DNA from: JAWXBK01 sp040878185
GTDB lineage: Bacteria; Pseudomonadota; Alphaproteobacteria; Dongiales; Dongiaceae
Direction of reading: 5' to 3'
DNA length: 39,893 bases
Assembly: GCA_040878185.1 (NCBI GenBank)
Contig: JBBDMS010000006.1
Location: forward strand, 1 to 39,893
Shown here: positions 34,094 to 39,893 of the stretch, in pieces
How positions within the stretch are numbered: the first letter of the stretch is position 1
How the letters are laid out: each line of letters begins with the position of its first letter
Notes under the pieces: model-generated
The model's input: only the letters and a program-made list of their open reading frames with translations
Database searches by the model: none
What the model was told of the DNA's origin: nothing
Translations under genes and position numbers: made by a program

Positions 34094-34765
34094 CTACCAG
34101 GGCACACTGTCGCCCTTGTAGTTGAAGAACTTACCGGAATCCGCCGACGTGAGCTGATCCATCTTCTTGCGCATGCCGGTGACGCTGGCTTCCACATCGA
34201 CCAGCGCGTCCGGCCCGCCCATATCGGTCCGCACCCAGCCCGGATGAAACAGAGCGATGGTGATGCCGGTATCTTTCCAGTCGAGCGCAAGGCTCTTCAT
34301 CGCGGCATTGAGCCCCGCTTTGGTCGCGCGATAGGCGTACGATCCGCCCTCGGAATTGTCGCCGATCGAGCCCATGCGGCTGGTCAGATTGACGATCATC
34401 TTGCGATCGCTCGCCGCCACGTTCGCCTGGAATTCCCGGGCCATCACGAACGGACCGATCACGTTGACCTGGGTTGCCTTCGACCACTCGCTCGGATCGG
34501 CGGCGCGATCGTCGCCGCCATGGCCGGCATTGTTGATAAGGATATCGATCGGCACGCCCTTCAGCCGCCGCGCCCAGTCGACGATATGTTCGGCGCGTGC
34601 GACATCGATCGGATGGATCGTGATATCGCCCTCGATCGCCTTCAGCGCATCGGCCTTATGCGGCCGCCGGCATCCGGCCAGCACCCGCCACCCTTCGCCG
34701 GCATATTGACGGACCCATTCGAGCCCGATCCCGCGATTGGTACCGGTGACGAGGACGGTTGGCAT
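34094..34765 (-). CDS. Short-chain dehydrogenase/reductase
   Basis: The protein has 223 aa. The NAD(P) site is TGTNRGIG (7-14), INNAGHGG follows, and the catalytic S129, Y145 and K149 appear in LTSRMGSIG and YRATK. The spacing and short length resemble the C-factor-like SDR group. AAGGAAAG precedes the ATG at 34765, 9 bp after the DUF1989 stop, so it shares that transcript. Substrate unknown. Confidence 0.9.
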   Translation of the reverse strand: MPTVLVTGTNRGIGLEWVRQYAGEGWRVLAGCRRPHKADALKAIEGDITIHPIDVARAEHIVDWARRLKGVPIDILINNAGHGGDDRAADPSEWSKATQVNVIGPFVMAREFQANVAASDRKMIVNLTSRMGSIGDNSEGGSYAYRATKAGLNAAMKSLALDWKDTGITIALFHPGWVRTDMGGPDALVDVEASVTGMRKKMDQLTSADSGKFFNYKGDSVPW

Positions 34766-34774
34766 TGTCTTTCC

Positions 34775-35368
34775 TTAATCCAGAATCTGGAAATGCGCTT
34801 CGGTCGGCTGCGAATTATTGATCGGCAGGATGTCCTGCGGACAGGCCGAGAACGCAACCACGAGATCGAGTTCGGCGCGGAGCGAGAATGTATCGCCCGG
34901 CTTGCACACCGTCGGCAGGAATTGGATCGATCCGTCGGCGGCGACGGGAATATTCATCCAGACATTGAACGGCGCCGGACATTCCGGCGGCGTCAGCCCG
35001 AGTTCCTTCATTCCCGCCATCAGATTATCGGTGCAATTGTCGTGATAGCCCTCGACACCGAGAAACTTGTACCGGAAGCGGTCGCAGGCGGCGATGATCG
35101 TGTCATGCACGCCCGGCGAGCTGTCGGCGACGATGCTCAGGATCGGGCGGCGGCGGTTCGTATACATGATGTCGCCGACCTGCGGATAGATTCGGCCGAT
35201 ATGGGGGCGCGTATGCTCCATCGACATGAACTCGCCGAGATCCTCTTTGCTGAACGCCCAGGTGTCGACCACCTGGTTGCCATGCGTGTTGATCATCTTG
35301 ACGATCTGGCCCTTCTTCACATGGGCCGCCTTGCCGCGGCGCGCCGGTATGGTCTGAATCTCGGACAT
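34775..35368 (-). CDS. DUF1989 / urea carboxylase-associated family protein
   Basis: The protein has 197 aa. TIPARRGKAAHVKKGQIVK, INTHGNQVVDTWAF, MEHTRPHIGRIYPQVGD and GYHDNCTDNLM are the conserved blocks of DUF1989, named for partners of urea carboxylase. The many His, Asp and Cys residues in these blocks suggest a metal-binding cupin-like protein. No urea carboxylase or allophanate hydrolase gene is in the window. AGGGAG precedes the ATG at 35368. It sits between Rid and SDR genes with 12 and 9 bp gaps. Confidence 0.9.
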   Translation of the reverse strand: MSEIQTIPARRGKAAHVKKGQIVKMINTHGNQVVDTWAFSKEDLGEFMSMEHTRPHIGRIYPQVGDIMYTNRRRPILSIVADSSPGVHDTIIAACDRFRYKFLGVEGYHDNCTDNLMAGMKELGLTPPECPAPFNVWMNIPVAADGSIQFLPTVCKPGDTFSLRAELDLVVAFSACPQDILPINNSQPTEAHFQILD

Positions 35369-35380
35369 GCTGTTTTCTCC

Positions 35381-35764
35381 CTATCCGGCCTTTCTGGCCG
35401 TGACCTCGATTTCGATCTTCATACGCTTGTCGATGAGCGGCGCAACGACCGTCGTGTTCGCCGGCATTGCCGCGCGGCAATGTTCCCCGATGATTGGCAC
35501 GACCCGCTCGAAATCGGCGGGATCGGCGAGATAGATGCGGATGCGGACGAGATCGCCGAATCCGCTGCCCGCCTCGTCGAGCGCCTTGCCGATATTGCGG
35601 AAGCATTGGCGCGTCTGTTCGACCACATCCGTGCTGATCGTGCCGGCGGCATAATCGAACCCGGTCGTGCCGGAGACGAACACCCAGTCGCCGTCGACCA
35701 CGGCGCGGCTGTAGCCAGCCAGCTTCTCGAAACTCGATCCCGACGAGATATGCCGCCGCGCCAC
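35381..35764 (-). CDS. Rid family protein (non-archetypal)
   Basis: The protein has 127 aa from GTG at 35764 (ARRHISSGSSFEKLAGYSRAVVDG), with AAGGA 9 bases upstream and the DUF1272 stop just before. The trimer-fold words are VFVSGTTGFDYAAGTI, TRQCFRNIGKALDEAG and VRIRIYLADPADFERV. The place where archetypal RidA has the Arg needed to hydrolyse 2-aminoacrylate reads PANTTVVAPLID, with no Arg. This puts it in a Rid subgroup of other or unknown function. The longer open frame to 35926 overlaps DUF1272 and is rejected. Confidence 0.85.
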   Translation of the reverse strand: MARRHISSGSSFEKLAGYSRAVVDGDWVFVSGTTGFDYAAGTISTDVVEQTRQCFRNIGKALDEAGSGFGDLVRIRIYLADPADFERVVPIIGEHCRAAMPANTTVVAPLIDKRMKIEIEVTARKAG

Positions 35765-35769
35765 CCGGG

Positions 35770-35949
35770 TCAGTCCTTGCGCCGTTGCGGGCGACGCACC
35801 AGCTCGCCGCTGCAATTCGGGCAGACATGGTTCATCGCCGTCGCACAGGTCGGGCAGAAGGTGCATTCGTAGCTGCAGATAAGCGCCTCGGCGCGATGGC
35901 CGAGCGCCGTCTCGCATCGTTCGCATGCGCCCCGCATTTCCAGCGCCAT
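35770..35949 (-). CDS. DUF1272 small zinc-ribbon-like protein
   Basis: The gene encodes 59 aa: MALEMRGACERCETALG, then CSYECTFCPTCA and VCPNCSGELVRRP. Three CxxC-type pairs plus extra Cys predict a bound zinc. The sequence matches DUF1272, a small family of unknown function. AAAGGAG lies 8 bases before the ATG at 35949. It heads the transcript DUF1272-Rid-DUF1989-SDR, with 5 bp before the Rid start. Too short for ordinary ORF cut-offs, so it is easily missed. Confidence 0.85.
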   Translation of the reverse strand: MALEMRGACERCETALGHRAEALICSYECTFCPTCATAMNHVCPNCSGELVRRPQRRKD

Positions 35950-36022
35950 CGCGTCGGCTCCTTTTCCGCTCGCGCGCAGTCTATCGAGCGTCCGGGGGCT
36001 ATTCCAGCACCGATGGACGGGG

Positions 36023-37408
36023 CTACAGCAGCACCAGCGTGGCGAGGCCGAGGAAGCAGAAGAACCCGACCACGTCGGTGGTCGCCGTCAGGAACGGGCC
36101 GGCACCATGAGCCGGATCGATGCCCATCCGTTCGAGCAGCAGCGGCACGATCGTGCCGCCGAACCCCGCCCACAGCATGTTGAGGATCAGCGCCGCCGCC
36201 AGCACCGCGCCGATCCGCCACTGGCCGGTCCAGGCCCAGGCACCGCCGCCCGCGATGACGCCGAAGGCGGCGGCATTCATCGCGGCCACCGTCATCTCCT
36301 TGAAGACGAAACGCCAGGGCTGGTTCCGCGAAGACAGATCGCGCGTCGCCAGCGCGCGAACCGTGTTGGTGACGACCTGCACGCCGGCGCTGCCGCCCAT
36401 CGCGGCCACGATCGGCATCAAAACCGCGAGAACGACGATCTCCTCGATCGTCCCCTCGAACTGCGCCACGACGAACGAGGCGACGGCCACATTGGCGAGC
36501 ACCAGCAGTAGCCAGCGAAAGCGCGTCCAGGCGATCGTCAACGGTTTCGCATGAAATCCGGTGTCTCCCGCACCGACGATGCCGAGCAGATCTTCCGCCG
36601 CCTCCTCGTCGATGACATGCACGATGTCGTCGACCGTGACGGCACCGAGCAGCCGGCCGTTATCGTCGACCACCGGCGCCGAAACCAGCCCGTACTGCCG
36701 AAACAGATATGCGACCGATTCCTGGTCCATCGTCGCGGGCACGGGCCGCAGATCGGTTTCCATGATATCGGTCAGCTTGACCGCGCGCGTGTTGCGCATC
36801 GCGCGCGACAGCGGCACCGTGCCGACCGGGTGATACCGCGGGTCGACGACGAAGAGATCGTAGAAATCGTCGGGCAGATCCCTGCTGGCGCGCAGAAAGT
36901 CGATTGTTTCGCCGACCGTCCAATGCTGCGGTACCGCGACCAGCTCGCGCTGCATCATGCGGCCGGCGCTGTCCTCGGGGAAGGTCAGGCCCTCCTCGAT
37001 CGCCTGCCGGTCTTCGGCCGGTACCGATTCCAGGATGCGACGCTTCTCGTCCTCGTCCAGATCTTCAAGCAGATCGACGGCATCGTCGGTATCGAGCTCG
37101 GCGACCGCATGCGCGAGCTCGAGCGGGCCGATCATTTCCATGATCTCTTCGCGGACCGTCTCGTCGAGATAGGACAGCGTTTCCGGATCGAAGGTGTGGC
37201 GGACGATGGCGACGAGCAGGCGCCGCTCCTCCGGATCGAGCGCCTCCAGCAGGTCGGCGAGATCGGCCGCATGCAGCGGATCGACCAGCTCTTCGATGCG
37301 GGCGACCGCCCCGTCGCTGATCGCATCGCGAACCGCGCGGACCAGTTCGGCCGTCAGCCCGTAGAATTCATCGGGATCGGCCGCCGGATCGCGTGCTGTG
37401 TCGCTCAT
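36023..37408 (-). CDS. mgtE: Magnesium transporter MgtE
   Basis: The protein has 461 aa. The MgtE N domain (EELVDPLHAADLADLLEAL...RLLVAI) covers about 1-135. Two CBS domains cover about 140-260 (VPLSRAMRNTRAVKLTDIM; DNGRLLGAVTVDDIVHVI). The C-terminal third has five membrane helices with GGSAGVQVVTNTVRALATRD, the pore-region hallmark. It carries Mg2+ across the inner membrane and closes when cytosolic Mg2+ binds the N and CBS domains. The start overlaps the maeB stop by 4 bp (ATGA). Confidence 0.96.
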   Translation of the reverse strand: MSDTARDPAADPDEFYGLTAELVRAVRDAISDGAVARIEELVDPLHAADLADLLEALDPEERRLLVAIVRHTFDPETLSYLDETVREEIMEMIGPLELAHAVAELDTDDAVDLLEDLDEDEKRRILESVPAEDRQAIEEGLTFPEDSAGRMMQRELVAVPQHWTVGETIDFLRASRDLPDDFYDLFVVDPRYHPVGTVPLSRAMRNTRAVKLTDIMETDLRPVPATMDQESVAYLFRQYGLVSAPVVDDNGRLLGAVTVDDIVHVIDEEAAEDLLGIVGAGDTGFHAKPLTIAWTRFRWLLLVLANVAVASFVVAQFEGTIEEIVVLAVLMPIVAAMGGSAGVQVVTNTVRALATRDLSSRNQPWRFVFKEMTVAAMNAAAFGVIAGGGAWAWTGQWRIGAVLAAALILNMLWAGFGGTIVPLLLERMGIDPAHGAGPFLTATTDVVGFFCFLGLATLVLL

Positions 37409-39684
37409 TCCGCCGCACCGGCCGCCTGGGCATCGACGACCGCGATCGCCGACATGTTGACGATGCCGCGTACCGTGATCGACGGCACGACGACATGAGC
37501 CGGTCGCGCCGGCCCGATCAGCATGGGGCCGACCGACTGGCCGGCGCCGACCGCCTTCAGAAGGTTGAACGAGATATGCGCGGAATCGAGATTCGGCATG
37601 ACGAGCAGATTGGCCTGCCCCTTCAGCCGCGAATTCGGAAACATGCGCTCGCGGATCGCCTCGCTGATCGCCGCGTCGCCGTGCATTTCGCCCTCGACCT
37701 CGAGATCGGGCCAGCGCGCGCGGATCAGCGCCAAAGCCTGCCGCATCTTCGAGGCCGAGGCCGAGTCCGCTGTGCCGAAATTGGAATGCGACAGCAGCGC
37801 CGCCTTGGGCGCGATGCCGAAGCGCTGCACCTCGCGCGCCGCCTGGATTGTCATGTCGGCGATCTGCTCGGCCGTCGGATCGGACATCACCTGCGTATCG
37901 CAGATGAAGAAATTGCCGGTCGGCAGGACCAAGGCATTAAGTGCGAAGGCGTGGCTCATCCCCGGGGCGAGCCCGATCACATCGAGGATATGGTTGAGCT
38001 GGCGGCGATAGCGCCCGACCGTACCGCAGATCAGCGCATCCGCCTCGTTCCGCCGCACCATCAACGCGGCGATGACGGTGTTCCGCGTGCGGACGATGGT
38101 CTTCGCATAGTCCGGCGAAACGCCGCGCCGCTCCATCAGTTCGTGATACAGCGTCCAGTACTCGCGGAACCGTGCGTCGCCCTGCGGATCGACCAGTTCG
38201 AAATCGACGTCCGGCTTCATGCGCAGCCCGAGGCGCTCGATGCGGCTTTCGATGACCGGGCGCCGTCCGATCAGGATCGGATTAGCGAGTCCCTCGTCGA
38301 GCACGGTCTGGGCCGCGCTCAGCACCCGCTCCTCTTCGCCCTCTGCATAGACGAGGCGGCGCGGGTCCTGGCGCGCCTGCTCGAACATCGGCTTCATCAT
38401 CAGACCGGAACGGAACACGTACTGGATCAGTTTCTGGCGATAGGCCTTGAAATCGGCGATCGGCCGCGCCGCCACGCCGCTTTCCATCGCCGCGCGCGCG
38501 ACTGCGGGCGCGATCTCGACCAGCAGACGCGGATCGAACGGCCGCGGGATCAGATATTCGGGCCCGAAGCGCAGCGCCTCGCCGCCATAGGCGCGCATCA
38601 CGACGTCTGACGTTTCGACCCGCGCCAGGTTGGCGATCGCCTTCATGCAGGCGACCTTCATTTCGTGATTGACCGTCGAGGCGCCGACATCGAGCGCGCC
38701 GCGGAAGATGAAGGGAAAGCAGAGCACGTTGTTGACCTGGTTCGGATAGTCCGACCGGCCCGTGGCGATGATCGCATCCTCGCGCACCGTCCGAACTTCT
38801 TCCGGTGTAATTTCCGGCGTCGGATTGGCAAGCGCCATGATGATCGGGCGTGGCGCCATGCGGACGACCATATCGGGCTTCAGCACGCCGGCCGCCGAGA
38901 GACCGAGGAAAATATCGGCGCCGTCGATCACCTCGCCGAGCGAGCGTGCATTGCTCGGTTTGGCATAGCGCGCCTTGCGCTCGTCCATCAGTTCGACGCG
39001 ACCCTCATAGACCAGGCCCGCCATGTCGGTGACCCAGATATTCTCGACCGGCATTCCGAGATCGACCAGGAGATCGAGACAGGCAAGACCCGCAGCGCCA
39101 GCACCAGATCCCACCAGTTTCACCTGATCGAGTTTCTTGCCCGCGATCTCCAGCGCATTGCTGATGGCGGCCGCGACGATGATCGCCGTCCCATGCTGGT
39201 CGTCGTGGAAGACCGGAATTTTCATCCGCTCGCGCAGCCGCCGTTCGACCTCGAAACATTCCGGCGCCTTGATGTCTTCGAGATTGATGCCGCCGAAGGT
39301 CGGCTCGAGCGCGGCGATAAGGTCGATCAGCTTTTCGATGTCCGGCTGATCGATCTCGAGATCGAACACGTCGATGCCGGCGAAGGTCTTGAAGAGGACG
39401 GCCTTGCCCTCCATCACCGGCTTGGCGGCAAGCGGGCCGATCGGACCGAGCCCGAGGACCGCCGTGCCGTTGGTCACCACGGCGACCAGATTGGCCCTGC
39501 CCGTCAGGTTGGCGGCCTCGGCCGGATCGGCGACGATTGCCTCGCAGGCCGCAGCGACCCCCGGGGTATAAGCGAGCGCCAGGTCGCGCTGGTTCGCGAG
39601 CGGCTTCGTGGGCACGACCGCGATTTTTCCCGGCACCGGGTGGCGGTGATATTCGAGCGCGCTGTCGCGCAGGTTCTCTGCCAT
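37405..39684 (-). CDS. maeB: NADP-dependent malic enzyme, hybrid with phosphotransacetylase-like domain
   Basis: The protein has 759 aa, the length of MaeB. Residues 1-430 are the malic enzyme part: YTPGVAAACEAI, FEVERRLRERMKIPVFHDDQHGTA with metal-binding Asp residues, and VGSGAGAAGLACLDLL for the nucleotide. Residues about 430-750 resemble phosphate acetyltransferase (YAEGEEERVLSAAQ, MSDPTAEQIADMTIQAA) and are thought to be regulatory, sensing acetyl-CoA. It turns malate into pyruvate with NADPH. GGAGAGG precedes the ATG at 39684. Overlap with mgtE couples their translation. Confidence 0.96.
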   Translation of the reverse strand: MAENLRDSALEYHRHPVPGKIAVVPTKPLANQRDLALAYTPGVAAACEAIVADPAEAANLTGRANLVAVVTNGTAVLGLGPIGPLAAKPVMEGKAVLFKTFAGIDVFDLEIDQPDIEKLIDLIAALEPTFGGINLEDIKAPECFEVERRLRERMKIPVFHDDQHGTAIIVAAAISNALEIAGKKLDQVKLVGSGAGAAGLACLDLLVDLGMPVENIWVTDMAGLVYEGRVELMDERKARYAKPSNARSLGEVIDGADIFLGLSAAGVLKPDMVVRMAPRPIIMALANPTPEITPEEVRTVREDAIIATGRSDYPNQVNNVLCFPFIFRGALDVGASTVNHEMKVACMKAIANLARVETSDVVMRAYGGEALRFGPEYLIPRPFDPRLLVEIAPAVARAAMESGVAARPIADFKAYRQKLIQYVFRSGLMMKPMFEQARQDPRRLVYAEGEEERVLSAAQTVLDEGLANPILIGRRPVIESRIERLGLRMKPDVDFELVDPQGDARFREYWTLYHELMERRGVSPDYAKTIVRTRNTVIAALMVRRNEADALICGTVGRYRRQLNHILDVIGLAPGMSHAFALNALVLPTGNFFICDTQVMSDPTAEQIADMTIQAAREVQRFGIAPKAALLSHSNFGTADSASASKMRQALALIRARWPDLEVEGEMHGDAAISEAIRERMFPNSRLKGQANLLVMPNLDSAHISFNLLKAVGAGQSVGPMLIGPARPAHVVVPSITVRGIVNMSAIAVVDAQAAGAAE

Positions 39685-39806
39685 CCGCGCCTCTCCGGCC
39701 GGGCGGCAGTCAAAGCCTGCCCGGCTTCATCCAGTCTGTTGTCGCCGGCTCTGGCTCACCTTGGCAATCAGGCCCGCGCGGGTCGCCGGCGGGCCTGACA
39801 AAATCA
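39685..39806. other. Spacer between maeB and tRNA-Leu
   Basis: 122 bp with no gene. It contains the inverted repeat described separately and must include the maeB promoter if the tRNA and maeB are transcribed separately; no clear promoter boxes were seen. Confidence 0.4.
39768..39798 (-). terminator. Candidate hairpin after tRNA-Leu
   Basis: TCAGGCCCGC (39768-39777) and GCGGGCCTGA (39789-39798) form a perfect 10-bp stem with an 11-base loop, 9 bp beyond the tRNA 3' end. No T-tract follows on the minus strand, so it is not a classic intrinsic terminator. It may serve as a processing or 3'-end-protecting hairpin. Confidence 0.35.
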
Positions 39807-39893
39807 TGGTGCGGTCGAGAAGACTCGAACTTCCACGGGATTGCTCCCACAGCGACCTCAACGCTGCGCGTCTACCAGTTCCGCCACGACCGC
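39807..39893 (-). tRNA. tRNA-Leu (anticodon GAG)
   Basis: The complete gene ends exactly at the window edge. Acceptor arms GCGGTCG and CGACCGC pair fully. The anticodon stem CAGCG/CGCTG encloses TTGAGGT, giving anticodon GAG (39857-39859), which reads CTC and CTT. The long variable arm (TGGGAGCAATCCCG) is class II, as in tRNA-Leu. The T arm has TTCGAGT. Discriminator A and an encoded CCA are at 39810-39807. Confidence 0.96.

Noticed and set aside
35381..35926. 181-aa form of the Rid protein
   Set aside because: The extra 54 N-terminal residues overlap the DUF1272 gene in another frame and match nothing in the Rid family; GTG 35764 has a ribosome site.

Overview
The window is high-GC DNA (mid-60s % by eye) and reads as an alphaproteobacterial chromosome. 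Pointers are the RHH_4-type ribbon-helix-helix protein, a DUF1489 protein, the soxBDAG sarcosine oxidase operon, the hybrid malic enzyme MaeB and the thiBPQ operon with a THI element. No plasmid, phage, transposase or CRISPR marker was seen. A run of exactly 100 N inside a tandem repeat marks a scaffolding gap, so this is a draft or metagenome assembly. Genus cannot be fixed from the sequence alone.

Layout. 1-1342 (-): 5' part of a large Calx-beta repeat adhesin running off the left edge, with its upstream region to 1741. 1742-2888 (-): a 110-aa orphan resembling an adhesin terminal domain, then an RHH-PAS protein. 3076-8923: a 2-oxoglutarate/Fe hydroxylase, a Tam-like methyltransferase, a BKACE (DUF849) enzyme, an S9 peptidase and a class III aminotransferase. 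8896-12431 (-): thiamine uptake operon thiBPQ with promoter, TPP riboswitch and a hairpin that buries the thiB ribosome binding site. 12452-14976 (-): a Rieske protein with a long unrecognised C-terminal region, followed by a choline-kinase-like phosphotransferase. 15076-16614 (-): an MlrC (M81) protein. It is divergent from soxBDAG (17166-22363, +), and a 29-bp hairpin-forming tandem repeat with the assembly gap lies between them. 22380-22841 (-): a cytosine deaminase of the yeast Fcy1 type. 23007-28622 (+): a tight five-gene operon (class I amidotransferase-like hydrolase, FGGY kinase, amidohydrolase, aldo/keto reductase, nitronate monooxygenase) whose combined role I do not recognise. 28604-32341 (-): a dimethylglycine-dehydrogenase-like flavoprotein, DUF1489 and a LiuC-like hydratase. 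32413-33378 (+): a threonine-dehydratase-like enzyme. 33381-35949 (-): HCCA-isomerase-like protein, SDR, DUF1989, Rid protein and DUF1272. 36023-39684 (-): mgtE and maeB. 39807-39893 (-): tRNA-Leu(GAG).

How the genes fit. The strongest theme is breakdown of N-methylated and other small nitrogen compounds. SoxBDAG oxidises sarcosine to glycine and methylene-THF. The DMGDH-like protein could feed it. BKACE enzymes of some subfamilies cleave dehydrocarnitine to glycine betaine. Deaminases, amidohydrolases, a nitronate monooxygenase and a Rid protein surround them. No uptake transporter for such substrates is visible; the only transport systems are thiBPQ and mgtE. The best candidates for something undescribed are the operon at 23007-28622, the Rieske fusion and the 29-bp hairpin array. 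Five convergent gene pairs abut or overlap with no room for intrinsic terminators.
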